The notes: generated by a model from the sequence alone, not told the origin. A stretch of DNA of 64,000 nucleotides from Aliikangiella sp965214955 (GCA_965214955.1 CBDCCU010000010.1:372001-436000); one strand, 5' to 3'; positions 18,891-28,898 are shown, counted from the first letter of the stretch. Made by a program: numbers and translations.

Positions 18891-19865
18891 ATGAGCCGTT
18901 CCAACCAGTTTATCCAATGTGGTAAAAATGTCGTTGAAATTGAACAACAAGCCGTTTTTTCTTTGATCAATAAAATTAACCAAGACTTTGCCAAAGCTTG
19001 CGAGTTAATTATTAACTGCCAAGGGCGCGTGGTTGTTATTGGCATGGGAAAATCGGGACATATTGGCAACAAAATTGCCGCCACCCTTGCCAGCACAGGC
19101 ACACCAGCATTTTTTGTTCACCCTGGTGAAGCTAGTCATGGTGATTTAGGTATGATCACCGAACATGATGTGGTGGTAGCACTTTCAAATTCTGGCGAAA
19201 CCAGCGAGTTAACCAGTATATTGCCGGTTATTAAACGTAAAGGGGTTCCATTGATTAGTATGACAGGAAACCCAAACTCCACGCTTGCCAACTTTGCTGA
19301 TGCAAATTTAGATACCAGCGTTGAAAAAGAAGCTTGCCCAATGAATCTTGCTCCAACCGCTTCTACAACGGTTGCTTTAGTGATGGGCGATGCTTTAGCC
19401 GTTGCGCTACTTGATGCTAAAGGTTTTACCGAAGATGACTTTGCCTTATCGCATCCTGGCGGTAGTTTAGGTAGGCGCTTATTGCTTAAAGTTGAGGATA
19501 TTATGCATAAGGAACAAGACGTTCCTGTTGTTAAACTAGATACCAAACTCAGTGATGCACTCATTGAAATGAACGATAAACGGTTAGGCATGACCTGCGT
19601 TGTCGATAGTGAAAAAAGACTCTGCGGAATTTTTACCGATGGCGACTTAAGGCGTGCCTTTGCTGCTAATGTTGATCTCACTCAATCTAAAATTGAAGAT
19701 ATAATGACAACTGGTGGTAAAACCATTGCTGCTAATTGTCTTGCCGCTGAAGCTCTACAAATAATGGAACAAAACAAAATTAATGCGTTAATTATTTGTG
19801 ATGAAAAACAGCGCCCTGTAGGTGCCCTTAATATGCACGACCTTTTAAAAGCAGGAGTGGTTTAA
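18891..19865 (+). CDS. kdsD: D-arabinose 5-phosphate isomerase KdsD
   Basis: Converts D-ribulose 5-phosphate to D-arabinose 5-phosphate, the first step toward Kdo in LPS. The 324-residue protein has an N-terminal SIS sugar-isomerase domain (GMGKSGHIGNKIAATLASTG, then HPGEASHGDLGM) and two C-terminal CBS domains (from EDIMHKEQDVPVV and EDIMTTGGK). Its stop overlaps the kdsC start as TAATG, so the two are coupled. Confidence 0.96.
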   Translation: MSRSNQFIQCGKNVVEIEQQAVFSLINKINQDFAKACELIINCQGRVVVIGMGKSGHIGNKIAATLASTGTPAFFVHPGEASHGDLGMITEHDVVVALSNSGETSELTSILPVIKRKGVPLISMTGNPNSTLANFADANLDTSVEKEACPMNLAPTASTTVALVMGDALAVALLDAKGFTEDDFALSHPGGSLGRRLLLKVEDIMHKEQDVPVVKLDTKLSDALIEMNDKRLGMTCVVDSEKRLCGIFTDGDLRRAFAANVDLTQSKIEDIMTTGGKTIAANCLAAEALQIMEQNKINALIICDEKQRPVGALNMHDLLKAGVV

Positions 19866-20419
19866 TGACAAAAAACAACAAGCTTCCTACCTATTCTGCC
19901 ACTTTGCGCGACAAAGCTGCACAAATAAAACTACTCATTTGCGATGTTGACGGCGTGTTAAGTGATGGTAAAGTTTATTTTGGTAATAATGGTGAAGAGC
20001 TTAAAAACTTTAATATTAAAGATGGACTAGGCATAAAGCTGATGCAAAAACATAATATTAAAGTTGCCATTATTACTGGCAGGCAATCTAAAATTGTTGA
20101 GCGTCGAGCTAAAGAGCTTGGTATTGAACATATTTATCAAGGTCGCTCAGACAAACGCGCCACCTATGATGAAATTCTTAGTCAATTAAAACTAACACCA
20201 AATCAAGTGGCTCATATTGGTGATGATCTCCCCGACTTACCTTTAATGAAGCGTTCGGGTTTAGGTATTTGCGTGGCTGATGCTTACCATTATTTACAGC
20301 AGCAAGCCGACTGGCAAACACCTAGCAAAGGCGGTGAAGGTGCGGTAAGAGATGTTGCCGATTTACTCCTTACAACCCAAGGTCACCTTAACGGTATTTT
20401 AGAAAGTTATTGTGAGTAA
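19865..20419 (+). CDS. kdsC: Kdo-8-phosphate phosphatase KdsC
   Basis: HAD-family phosphatase releasing Kdo from Kdo 8-phosphate. The 184-residue length is typical. The nucleophile motif is CDVDGVLSDG, motif II is ITGRQS, and the Mg-binding motif is IGDDLPDLPLM. There is no cap domain, as in tetrameric KdsC enzymes. Coupled to kdsD by a one-base overlap, and followed six bases later by lptC. Confidence 0.95.
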   Translation: MTKNNKLPTYSATLRDKAAQIKLLICDVDGVLSDGKVYFGNNGEELKNFNIKDGLGIKLMQKHNIKVAIITGRQSKIVERRAKELGIEHIYQGRSDKRATYDEILSQLKLTPNQVAHIGDDLPDLPLMKRSGLGICVADAYHYLQQQADWQTPSKGGEGAVRDVADLLLTTQGHLNGILESYCE

Positions 20420-20425
20420 TTTGTT

Positions 20426-21022
20426 TTGAAAGAGCTTCTGCTTAAAATAACTAGTCTGCTAGCGCTCGCTCTACTAGCATTTTTTTTAGTGCGCGAATGG
20501 TCAAAGACACCTAATGAAAACACTATTGATATTAAACCTAAAACTAACGCCGACTATTTTTTACAAGGTGTTTCGATTACTCGATTTGATAAAAATGGCG
20601 AGCAAACCAATCAAATTAATGCTGAAAAAATAGAGCACTTTAAAATTAAAAATTATTCTCTTATTGACGCGCCAAATATCACTTTATCAAGCAGCTCAAA
20701 TAAAATCTGGCATCTACAAGCCAGCAGTGGCACCCTTGATCATCAATCAGACAACATTGAGCTTTTAGGCAAAATTAACATTACTCAAGAAAATGAACCT
20801 TCTAAAAAAAATATTAATTCAGTACAACCCGTTACTCAAATAAAAACCACTGACTTACAAATAAATCTAAATAGCAACAAAATAGTTGCTGAAAATGCTG
20901 TTGAGGTAGGCTTTCAAAATTTGCTCACAAAAGCCAGCGGTATGATAGCAGATATAAAAAACGATCAAATTAAGTTAACAGGAAAAGTATCAACCCAAAG
21001 AATCAATCATGAAAAAAAATAA
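20426..21022 (+). CDS. lptC: LPS export protein LptC
   Basis: Bitopic inner-membrane protein that receives LPS from LptBFG and passes it to LptA. 198 residues: one N-terminal helix (ITSLLALALLAFFLV) and a periplasmic beta-jellyroll (DYFLQGVSITRFDKNGEQ through LQASSGTLDHQSDNIELLG, split here: the region about 60-115 is the LptC core). Start is TTG at 20426: the frame has a stop at 20417 and no ATG or GTG before the conserved helix. Overlaps lptA by 14 bases. Confidence 0.9.
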   Translation: MKELLLKITSLLALALLAFFLVREWSKTPNENTIDIKPKTNADYFLQGVSITRFDKNGEQTNQINAEKIEHFKIKNYSLIDAPNITLSSSSNKIWHLQASSGTLDHQSDNIELLGKINITQENEPSKKNINSVQPVTQIKTTDLQINLNSNKIVAENAVEVGFQNLLTKASGMIADIKNDQIKLTGKVSTQRINHEKK

Positions 21023-21686
21023 TTATTTCTATGCTTTATTTGCAATGATATTTTGCAGTCTAAGTTATGCCGCATCAGAAAAATGGCAGCTCGATGGTGA
21101 CAGTAGCAATATTGATTTAGCCAAAGGCATTGCAGAATACTCAGGAAATGCCCGCTTTGAAAATGATCAACTTTTAATTTTAGGTGATAACCTCAAAGCA
21201 GTAAGTGCCGGCTCAAAGCAGCAACAATACATAAAAGTATCGGGTAATCCCGCAACACTTAAACGCAAAGGTCAAAAGCAATTTTCCTTATCTGCGCTCA
21301 ACATTGTATATACCGATTTCAATAAAAAACTCAGCGCTAAAAATGCAGTTAAGGTGAGTACATTTTTTGAAGGTAGTGAGTTGAATTTTTTTGGTCACAA
21401 CTTGGAGCTATTAGGCTCTCAAGACACTAGTGTTATGACCATTTCGGGCAACCCTGCAACCATTGAAATCTCTCAACCGCAAAAAAAGCCTATTTTAGCA
21501 ACTGCAAAACAAGTTGAATATAATGAAAAAAATCAAACGCTTACTTTTACTGACAATATAGAGTTAAACTCAGGCAGAGAAACAATTTCGGCAGGTAAAC
21601 TTATTTATGATATTAAAAAGCAAACCATTACCATTCCTAAAATTCCTAACCAGCGCGCAAAAATGATCCAAAAGGTCGATGAATAA
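21009..21686 (+). CDS. lptA: periplasmic LPS transport protein LptA
   Basis: Periplasmic bridge protein for LPS transport. 225 residues: signal peptide (YALFAMIFCSLSYA, cleavage before ASEKW), then the OstA/LptA jellyroll (GIAEYSGNARFENDQLLILGD, residues about 38-58, repeated in GNPATIEISQ and LTFTDNIEL). This is somewhat longer than the E. coli protein (185). Starts within lptC, and its stop overlaps lptB as TAATG. Confidence 0.92.
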   Translation: MKKNNYFYALFAMIFCSLSYAASEKWQLDGDSSNIDLAKGIAEYSGNARFENDQLLILGDNLKAVSAGSKQQQYIKVSGNPATLKRKGQKQFSLSALNIVYTDFNKKLSAKNAVKVSTFFEGSELNFFGHNLELLGSQDTSVMTISGNPATIEISQPQKKPILATAKQVEYNEKNQTLTFTDNIELNSGRETISAGKLIYDIKKQTITIPKIPNQRAKMIQKVDE

Positions 21687-22411
21687 TGCCTACTCTTAAA
21701 GCCATTCACTTGGCAAAAATTTGTAGTGGTCGCAAAGTAGTATCTGATGTTTCTTTAAATGTCTCCAGCGGCGAAGTGGTTGGACTTTTAGGTCCTAATG
21801 GCGCAGGAAAAACCACCTCTTTTTATATGATAGTGGGTTTGGTTAGCGCCGATGATGGAAAAATTTTTATTGATAAGCAAGAAATTACCCAGCTTCCTAT
21901 GCACGAAAGAGCTAAAATGGGAGTTGGCTATTTACCCCAAGAAGCTTCTATTTTTAGAAGTATGTCGGTTGAAGATAATATCATGGCAATTCTTGAGCTC
22001 AATCCAAAACTTAGTAAAAAAGAGCGCACTAACAAAATGAATGCTCTACTCGAAGAGTTTCATATCACTCATATTCAAAAAAGCCTTGGAATGGCTTTAT
22101 CTGGCGGAGAAAGACGACGCGTTGAAATTGCCCGAGCTTTAGCCAATGATCCCAAGTTTATTCTACTCGATGAACCTTTTGCAGGTGTTGATCCGATTTC
22201 AGTTGGTGAAATAAAATCCATTATCCAGCAACTAAAAAGCCGAGGGCTAGGAGTATTGATCACTGATCATAATGTAAGAGAAACGCTTGATGTTTGTGAA
22301 AGCGCCTATATTGTTGAATCAGGCAAACTTTTAGCACAAGGCGAGCCAGAAGCTATTTTACAGAATGAACAAGTCAAAAAGGTTTATTTAGGTGAAAACT
22401 TTAAACTATAG
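21686..22411 (+). CDS. lptB: LPS transport ATP-binding protein LptB
   Basis: Cytoplasmic ATPase of the LptBFGC extractor. 241 residues with Walker A GPNGAGKTTSF, Q-loop YLPQEASIF, signature LSGGERRRVEIARAL, Walker B FILLDEPFAGVDP and the switch histidine in LITDHNVRETL. All motifs are intact. Last gene of the kdsD-lptB run; rpoN follows after 189 bases. Confidence 0.97.
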   Translation: MPTLKAIHLAKICSGRKVVSDVSLNVSSGEVVGLLGPNGAGKTTSFYMIVGLVSADDGKIFIDKQEITQLPMHERAKMGVGYLPQEASIFRSMSVEDNIMAILELNPKLSKKERTNKMNALLEEFHITHIQKSLGMALSGGERRRVEIARALANDPKFILLDEPFAGVDPISVGEIKSIIQQLKSRGLGVLITDHNVRETLDVCESAYIVESGKLLAQGEPEAILQNEQVKKVYLGENFKL

Positions 22412-22600
22412 GTATTATCGGCTAACTTTTAATCAGCTCAAAACAATTTTAAGTTTTTCACCATTTTAACTTGAATCTCATCGGCTAAAACCACATATAA
22501 TGAGTGACGAGTAATGAATTTTTCTCAAATATTTAAGAATACTGCTATAGTTAAAAAATAAGAGGGGTAAAGTGATTTTAGCCTCTGGAAAAAAATATTA

Positions 22601-24157
22601 ATGAAACAATCCTTACAGCTTAAAATTAGTCAGTCTTTAACTATGACACCTCAGTTGCAACAGGCGATTAAGCTATTGCAACTATCTAGTTTAGATCTTC
22701 AAACAGAAATTCAGCAAACCTTAGACTCTAACCCCTTGCTAGAAAGAGAGTCCAATGAAGAACTTACCAATGAGCCTACTGAGCTAGCACATAGCCAAAG
22801 TGAAATTAAAGCCGATAATCAGCCTGACAACCTTAACAATGCTAATAAATCAAATAGTGAAACTGCTGAATTAGAAGCACCTCAAGCAGATTCAAGCGAT
22901 CAAATAAAAAGTGACAAAATAGATTCAGAGCTTAATATTGATAGCCAGTGGGAAGACTGGGGTTACACCGGTAGTAGTGGAGGCTCGGCAAGAAATTCCG
23001 ATGAATCTAACTATGATTATCAAGGTGAAACAACAGAGTCACTGCAAGATCAACTTCAATGGCAAATAGACATGATGCACCTAAGCGATGTTGATAATGC
23101 CATTGCAACAATATTAATCGACTCAATTGATGAGCGAGGCTATATGCAAGCATCGCTCGAAGAAGTTGTTGCCATGTTTGCCGAAGAAGCACCTGAGCTC
23201 ACAGATGATGAAGAGCAAAGTCAATCGGTAGAAATAGAAGAAGTAAAAGCGGTATTGCATTTAATTCAAAGCTTTGAACCAGCGGGAATTGGCGCAAGAA
23301 ACTTACAAGAATGCTTACAAATTCAACTGCAAAAACTACCTAACAAATGTGATGCCTCGCGGCTAGCGCATAAAATAGTTGAACAAGAATTTAATCATCT
23401 CTCTAGCCGTAATTATCGGCAAATTATGAAAGCTATGAGTTTAAATGAAACTCAGCTTAAAGAAGCTGTTGAGGTTATTCAATCGCTCGATCCTCGCCCA
23501 GGTAATCAATTAACTGAAAACTCAGCACAGTATGTGATCCCCGATGTTTTTGTGCAAAAAAACGCAAAAGGCGAATGGACGGTAGAGCTTAACAATAGCA
23601 GCTCTCCTAAGCTAACGATTAATTCAACCTATGCTTCAATGATTAAAAGAGCCGATAATAGTGTTGATAATCAATATCTTAAAAATAATTTACAAGAAGC
23701 CAAATGGTTTATAAAAAGCCTTCAAAGCCGTAATGAAACGCTATTAAAAGTAAGTAGCTGTATTGTGGCAAAACAAGAAGGCTTTTTTGAATATGGCGAA
23801 GAAGCGATGAAACCGCTGGTGTTAAACGACATTGCCGAAGAGGTTGAAATGCATGAATCAACCATATCACGCGTCACAACACAGAAATTTATGCATACTC
23901 CGCGTGGAATTTTTGAACTCAAGTATTTCTTTTCAAGTCATGTTGGTACAACTTCGGGTGGTGAATGTTCTTCAACCGCCATTCGAGCGGTCATTAAAAA
24001 ATTAATTGCTGCCGAAAACCAAGCCAAACCGCTTAGCGACAGCAAACTAGCTAACTTACTTAAAGAGCAAGGTATTAAGGTGGCAAGACGAACCGTGGCA
24101 AAGTACCGCGAAGCCATGTCGATCCCGCCATCAAATGAAAGAAAACAATTGATCTAA
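22601..24157 (+). CDS. rpoN: RNA polymerase sigma-54 factor RpoN
   Basis: 518 residues. Region I (LQLKISQSLTMTPQLQQAIK and LLQLSSLDL) binds activators. The acidic, Gln-rich region II (about 45-150) includes QWEDWGY. The core-binding domain contains DERGYM and FEPAGIGARNLQECL, and the C-terminal RpoN box ARRTVAKYREAM contacts the -24 element. The normal genomic partners hpf, ptsN and rapZ follow. The ATG at 22601 has only an A-rich leader; the GGGGTAAAGTG at 22563 is too far to be its ribosome site. Confidence 0.97.
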   Translation: MKQSLQLKISQSLTMTPQLQQAIKLLQLSSLDLQTEIQQTLDSNPLLERESNEELTNEPTELAHSQSEIKADNQPDNLNNANKSNSETAELEAPQADSSDQIKSDKIDSELNIDSQWEDWGYTGSSGGSARNSDESNYDYQGETTESLQDQLQWQIDMMHLSDVDNAIATILIDSIDERGYMQASLEEVVAMFAEEAPELTDDEEQSQSVEIEEVKAVLHLIQSFEPAGIGARNLQECLQIQLQKLPNKCDASRLAHKIVEQEFNHLSSRNYRQIMKAMSLNETQLKEAVEVIQSLDPRPGNQLTENSAQYVIPDVFVQKNAKGEWTVELNNSSSPKLTINSTYASMIKRADNSVDNQYLKNNLQEAKWFIKSLQSRNETLLKVSSCIVAKQEGFFEYGEEAMKPLVLNDIAEEVEMHESTISRVTTQKFMHTPRGIFELKYFFSSHVGTTSGGECSSTAIRAVIKKLIAAENQAKPLSDSKLANLLKEQGIKVARRTVAKYREAMSIPPSNERKQLI

Positions 24158-24257
24158 CACTCATTGATCTAAGACATCATTCATATTGTCAGTTAGCGTT
24201 AATCTAAAACTGACAAATGTGAAAACACTTTCCGTCAACCATAGAAGGAATATTACT

Positions 24258-24545
24258 ATGCAAATTAACTTAACTGGTCATCATGTAGAAATTACTGACT
24301 CTCTTCGCAATTATGTTTATGAGAAATTTGGGCGAATTGAGCGACACTTTGACCACATCAATAATGTTCATGTTATCTTAGAAGTTGAAAAACTACGACA
24401 AATTGCCGAGGCAAAACTGAATGTTAATGGTGGTGAGATTTTTGCAAATAGCGAATCAGAAGATATGTACGCCTCTATTGACTCTTTAGTCGATAAACTA
24501 GATCGTCAGGTCATTAAGCACAAAGAAAAAATGACTAGACATTAA
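24258..24545 (+). CDS. hpf: ribosome hibernation promoting factor HPF
   Basis: A 95-residue short-form HPF, which binds the 30S subunit and promotes 100S dimers in stationary phase. MQINLTGHHVEITDSLRNYV and YEKFGRIERHFDHI are typical. An ORF start 72 bases earlier exists, but ATG 24258 has AAGGA nine bases upstream and gives the family length. Confidence 0.95.
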   Translation: MQINLTGHHVEITDSLRNYVYEKFGRIERHFDHINNVHVILEVEKLRQIAEAKLNVNGGEIFANSESEDMYASIDSLVDKLDRQVIKHKEKMTRH

Positions 24546-24593
24546 ATAAACTTGGTTTATTGGTAAAATTTACTCTCTAACCTTAGGGCAATT

Positions 24594-24631
24594 GTGCTAA
24601 AGTTACACCTCAATTGCCCTAGTAACCTTCC
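24594..24631 (+). other. long hairpin between hpf and ptsN
   Basis: An 11-bp perfect inverted repeat TAGGGCAATTG / CAATTGCCCTA with a 16-base loop, ending 13 bases before the ptsN ATG. No T-run follows, so it is not a standard terminator. It may pause transcription, shape mRNA processing or affect ptsN translation. Confidence 0.55.
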
Positions 24632-24644
24632 TAGTTAAATTTGC

Positions 24645-25121
24645 ATGAAGAATTTAAGTCAGCTCCTTTCCTCGGAATCGACATTCTGTAGTCTTTCGTT
24701 TTCTAGCAAAAAGAAAGTTCTTGAAAAAATTAGCCACGAAATGGCACAGCAAATTAACTGCTCTGAACACGAAATATTTGAAAGTCTTTTCGCCAGAGAG
24801 CGTTTGGGCACCACCGCTTTAGGTAATGGTGTCGCTATTCCTCATGGCAGAGTTGCCGCTTGCGAAAAAGCCACAGCCGTTTTTATTTTACTAGAAAAAG
24901 GCATTGATTATGATGCTCCCGATGGACAAGTCGTAGATATTGTTTTTGCAATTATGGTTCCTGAAGAAGCCAGTGAGTCAGATCTTAAGTGTTTAGCTAA
25001 AATCGCCAAAACCCTATCTCAAAAAACAACCGCCAACCAAATTAGAAACGCTCATTGCGGTGAAGCGCTTTTTCAAATTATAAATCAAGCCATTGAAAAA
25101 GATAATTCACCCACAAACTAA
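24645..25121 (+). CDS. ptsN: nitrogen PTS protein EIIA-Ntr (PtsN)
   Basis: A 158-residue EIIA of the nitrogen PTS, which takes phosphate from NPr and regulates potassium transport and stress responses. The phosphoryl histidine is in GVAIPHGRV; ARERLGTTALGNG precedes it. Placed between hpf and rapZ as usual. The NPr gene (ptsO/npr) that normally follows rapZ is not present in this window. Confidence 0.94.
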   Translation: MKNLSQLLSSESTFCSLSFSSKKKVLEKISHEMAQQINCSEHEIFESLFARERLGTTALGNGVAIPHGRVAACEKATAVFILLEKGIDYDAPDGQVVDIVFAIMVPEEASESDLKCLAKIAKTLSQKTTANQIRNAHCGEALFQIINQAIEKDNSPTN

Positions 25122-25245
25122 GATCTAATGTAATAATTATTAGATAATTTTATCTTATTATTGACATCTGTTTAAAAATTGATAATTTAGACTCATCTTA
25201 AGTCATCCAACTTAACTGGGTACTACCTATATATTGGGAACAATA

Positions 25246-26092
25246 ATGAAAAGGATCATTGTTAGTGGTCGTTCAGGATCAGGAAAAACGGTTGCTCTTC
25301 GTGCACTAGAAGATCAAGGGTTTTACTCGGTTGACAACATTCCCATCAAGCTGATTCCTGATTTAGTAAAACAGGTTGATTCGCACTACCCTGGCATTGC
25401 AATTGGAATAGACACCCGCAATGTGAGCCACACAGTTGAAGAGTTTGATACGCTAGTAAAAAATTTACAAAGCAGTAAAGATGAATTTGACGTTATTTTT
25501 ATTGACGCCAACGATCCCACTTTATTAAAACGATTTAGTGAAACCCGTAGAAGACATCCCCTAACTAACGAAGGCTATTCACTTTCTGAAGCAATCTCCA
25601 TTGAAAAACAGCGCCTTGAGCCAGTTACACGTTATGCCCAACTTGTGATAGACACTACCTCAAAATCACCTCACGAATTGTGCGAAGTGGTTGTTGAGCG
25701 AGTATTAGGAGCCAAAGCCTCTCATTTAAGTTTATTGTTTAAATCATTTGGCTTTAAAAATGGCGCGCCAAATGATGCCGACTTTGTATTTGATGCTCGT
25801 TGTCTACCTAACCCTTACTGGGATGAAAAATTGCGCTCATATAAAGGAAAAGATCAACCCGTTATTGATTTTTTTAGAAGCCCAACCAAGCGCCCAAGAA
25901 TATTATTGGCAGCTTAAAATCTTTTTAGAAACTTGGGTACCTAGGTTTGAAGCCGACAATAGAAATTACTTAACCGTTGCCATTGGATGTACTGGTGGTC
26001 ATCACCGCTCAGTTTACTTGGCAGAGAAGCTCGCTAAGCATTTTTCAATTAATTATTCTAACGTACAACTAAGACATAGAGAGCTTGATTAA
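25246..26092 (+). pseudogene. rapZ: RNase adapter RapZ, split by a one-base frameshift
   Basis: RapZ binds GlmZ/GlmY small RNAs to set glucosamine-6-phosphate synthase levels. The N-terminal ATPase-like half (Walker A GRSGSGKT) reads in one frame to 25917. The conserved C-terminal half (WVPRFEADNRNYLTVAIGCTG, GHHRSVYLAEKL, VQLRHREL) is in the +1 frame to 26092. The frames meet at a run of seven T at 25869-25875; with six T the reading is VIDFLEAQPSAQ, which matches the family. So one T is extra: a sequencing error, a real mutation, or slippage. ATG 25246 is chosen over a TTG at 25234. If the shift is real, the RNA-binding half is lost. Confidence 0.88.
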
Positions 26093-26327
26093 TCACATCA
26101 TTAACAGTTTATTTATACCCCCTTTTTAACCCATTTTTTTCAATCCCAAGTAAAGTCAATATTTTCTTTAATACCTATTAGTTATACCCCCAATTAGTCA
26201 CTATAAAGTGTGAACTAGTATCCTAAATTAACCGCCATAATCTGTTTAAATTCCGCCCAACTTGATTCACTTTTTAGCGCACAAAAAAAGCGCTCGTTAC
26301 TATTACTATTAATTTTAGGAGAATATC

Positions 26328-26835
26328 ATGACCTTCATATCACACTTAAAAAAGTGCAAAGTGCTACTACTTTGCTCTTTTATAACGGGTAACATTTGTT
26401 ATGGCAGAAGAGCCTGTGCAACAAAGTTACTTAACCGCAACCGAAAGTAAAGTTGACTTTAATGAATATGTCACTCAGTTAACCAAAGTGGCTAAAAAAG
26501 TTATTGCAAAACAATCGGTATCAAGCACAACAAAAGACTACCTGCATAAGATTGACTCATTACTACTTGAAGAAGTTTCGATCAATGATCAAAGCAGTAT
26601 TTATCGTCTTACCCTTACAGGTGAAAATTTTCCTTCTGCATCTAGTGTAAAGCCTATTCTTTCAATTAATGAGCAAGAAATAACAGGACATCTTTATGAT
26701 TCATCTGAGAAAATTTATTTTATTTTTGAAAAAGATGAAGCCCCTAAAAACGGTGATCAATTAAGCTTTGGTTTTGGTCATAAAAATGCTCAATACACTA
26801 AAACAGTTTTAACCACTAACTTGGAGATTAAGTAA
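26328..26835 (+). pseudogene. exported protein of unknown function with frameshift after the signal peptide
   Basis: An ATG at 26328 behind TAGGAG encodes a signal peptide (LLLCSFITGNICY) but runs to an early stop. The body (from 26401, 144 residues) is open in the frame one base over: AEEPVQQSYLTATESKVDFN and on to the stop at 26835. Removing one G in TTATGGCAG (about 26400-26404) joins them as ICYA-EEP, a perfect signal-peptidase site. The central part (YRLTLTGENFPSASSVKPIL) resembles an IPT/TIG-like immunoglobulin fold, a weak impression. It abuts the hydrolase gene downstream (TAAATG), so they form one unit. Confidence 0.68.
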
Positions 26836-28813
26836 ATGAAATTTCCCTAACACTATTATCAAAACCATTCTCACCATTGTTGTTATTACAGCAAATATTA
26901 GTGGCTCTAACGCTTTTGCAGGCAGCAATGTTAACCTAAATGATGATCCTGGTATAAAAGGTGACTATTCGGTTTCACAAGTAGATTATAACTTTGGTGA
27001 AACGGCGTTAAGATTCCAAGATTTTCCAGCCCCCATTGAGTTTAGAGGTTCAGTATTTTATCCAGAAGGCATTAACGATAACTCTGCGCCATTAATTGTT
27101 ATTTTACACGGTCGTCACTGGGCATCTTATAATGTTTTTCAAGGTAATTTAGCCAGTGATATTTGGCCGCCACTTCCAGGTTTTGCTCCTATTGATAACC
27201 ATTTAGGTCACAACCAATTAGCAGAACACATGGCAAGCCGAGGATTTGTTGTGGCAAGCATCAGCGCCAATGGTTTTGCCCAAGCAGATAATGCAAGCTT
27301 TTGGTTTGCCCTGTCAGGTCAATTAGGTCGTGCCAGACTTATCCAAAAACATATTGAACTGTTGTTAGATGCTAATGAGCAATCTGTTGCACAAATTGAA
27401 GATAAATTAGTTGGTAAAATCAACCGTGATAAAATTGGTTTATTAGGTCATTCACGCGGCGCAGAAGCAGTATTAATTAATACTATTATCAACAATGGTG
27501 ATGGTAAACGTCAATTTCCTGCCGCGCCTAACCCCGAGCTATTTGGTGGTGCGCAAAACGACGAAGCACAATTTAAAATTGGCGCGGTAATGTCAGTTCA
27601 ACCAACCAAAGCTTTCACACTAGAAGTTAACGACACGCCAATGGCATTAGTATTAGGTTATGCCGACGGTGATGTTGATTTAGATGGCGCAGCTCACTTT
27701 GAATCATCGCTCTATTCTTCTTTATACGGCGGAAGAAAAGCTGACTTAGCACCTAAGCATCTTATTTATGCAATGGGGGCTAACCATAACTACTTTAATA
27801 CCCTTTGGATCCCTGGCTACTTCCCAGCCGGTACCTTCGATGATACCGATAACCGAGTACAAGGTTGTTTCTTAAATCCAAACCATGCTTATACGGGTCG
27901 TTATACACCTGTAGAGCAATTGCAAATGCTTAATGCTTATGCAACAGGTTTCTTTGAGCTTTATCTTAACGATAATCAAGTACATAAAGATGTGTTAACG
28001 GGCAGACAAGCTGATCCTTTTGCTTCAACATTGTTAACACCAACGGATGTTTCTGTGGTTTATCATGGCCCTGATCAAATCAATAACCGATTTGACATCA
28101 ACCGCATTGACTTTGCTCAAGATGCTGTTTACTCAAGCTCATTAGGATCAGACATTCTTTATGATAATGTTAGCAACGTTCGATTTGGCGCAGGTCCTAA
28201 CTTCCAAGCGCAAGTTGATCTTAATTCAAACCACCCATTTTTATTAGACATTAACCAAGATCTGTCTCAGGTTAATTTCCAAACCATTAAACTTGAACCT
28301 CATTCAAGAGGTAACAGTGTTTATGGTATTGGTGCGGTAAGAGCAAAAGCTAATGATGATCAATCAGCTATCATCACTCATCAAATTAATGGCGATGCAG
28401 ACATTTCAGCTTACAATAGCTTGCAGTTCCGACTAGCTATTCCATTTGAGCAGTACATTAGTAGCGATCAAGACAGCCTAGACATTTGTCAAGCGCGTCA
28501 TCAAAACAGCTTGCAAGAAAGCGCTAATCGTTTCACTGCAAGTAATAACACTAAAACTTATCATTCAAGTATTGACGTATTTCTTGAGTTAACCGATAAC
28601 ATCGGTAACGTTCAAGCAATTAATATTAATCAATATTCACCTGCCTCTAGCTTGGCACCAGGATTACCGAATAATTCAAGATTAATTTTTAATCAAGCTA
28701 ACGTACCACTCAATGCTTTTAAGAATATCGACTTAACCGCAGTAACTGATATTTCAATTAAATTTGAAGCAGGAGCAGATATTGCTATCTCGGATCTTGC
28801 ATTAGTTAACTAA
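26836..28813 (+). pseudogene. secreted alpha/beta hydrolase with frameshift in the signal-peptide region
   Basis: The ATG at 26836 reads MKFP then stops. One base over, the frame from 26849 is open to 28813 and begins NTIIKTILTIVVITANISG, SNAFA-G, a good export signal, so a single extra base lies in CCCT at 26845-26848. The body is an alpha/beta hydrolase: oxyanion HG in VILHGRHW, nucleophile elbow GHSRGAEA, and a late histidine in MGANHNYFN. The C-terminal ~220 residues are a beta-rich domain of unknown role. First in-frame ATG is 27230, which would delete the signal and the oxyanion loop. Substrate unknown; similar folds include esterases and PET-hydrolase-like lipases. Confidence 0.72.
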
Positions 28814-28833
28814 GTTAAATAATTCGTTAAAAA

Positions 28834-28867
28834 CACCTTTAAGCCTTGGGCTTAGAGGTGGTTTTTT
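28834..28867 (+). terminator. rho-independent terminator
   Basis: Stem CACCT-T-TAAGCC / GGCTTA-G-AGGTG at 28834-28860 followed by GTTTTTTATA. It ends the exported-protein/hydrolase unit and may also act on lepB from the other side less well. Confidence 0.85.
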
Positions 28868-28898
28868 ATATCCGCTTTAAGTTGAGGTTACAATTCAT

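Noticed and set aside
25860..25926. Programmed frameshift to make RapZ
   Set aside because: RapZ is not known to need frameshifting, and a -1 slip at this T-run gives a stop; only a +1 shift or a missing T joins the frames, so an indel or sequencing fault is simpler.
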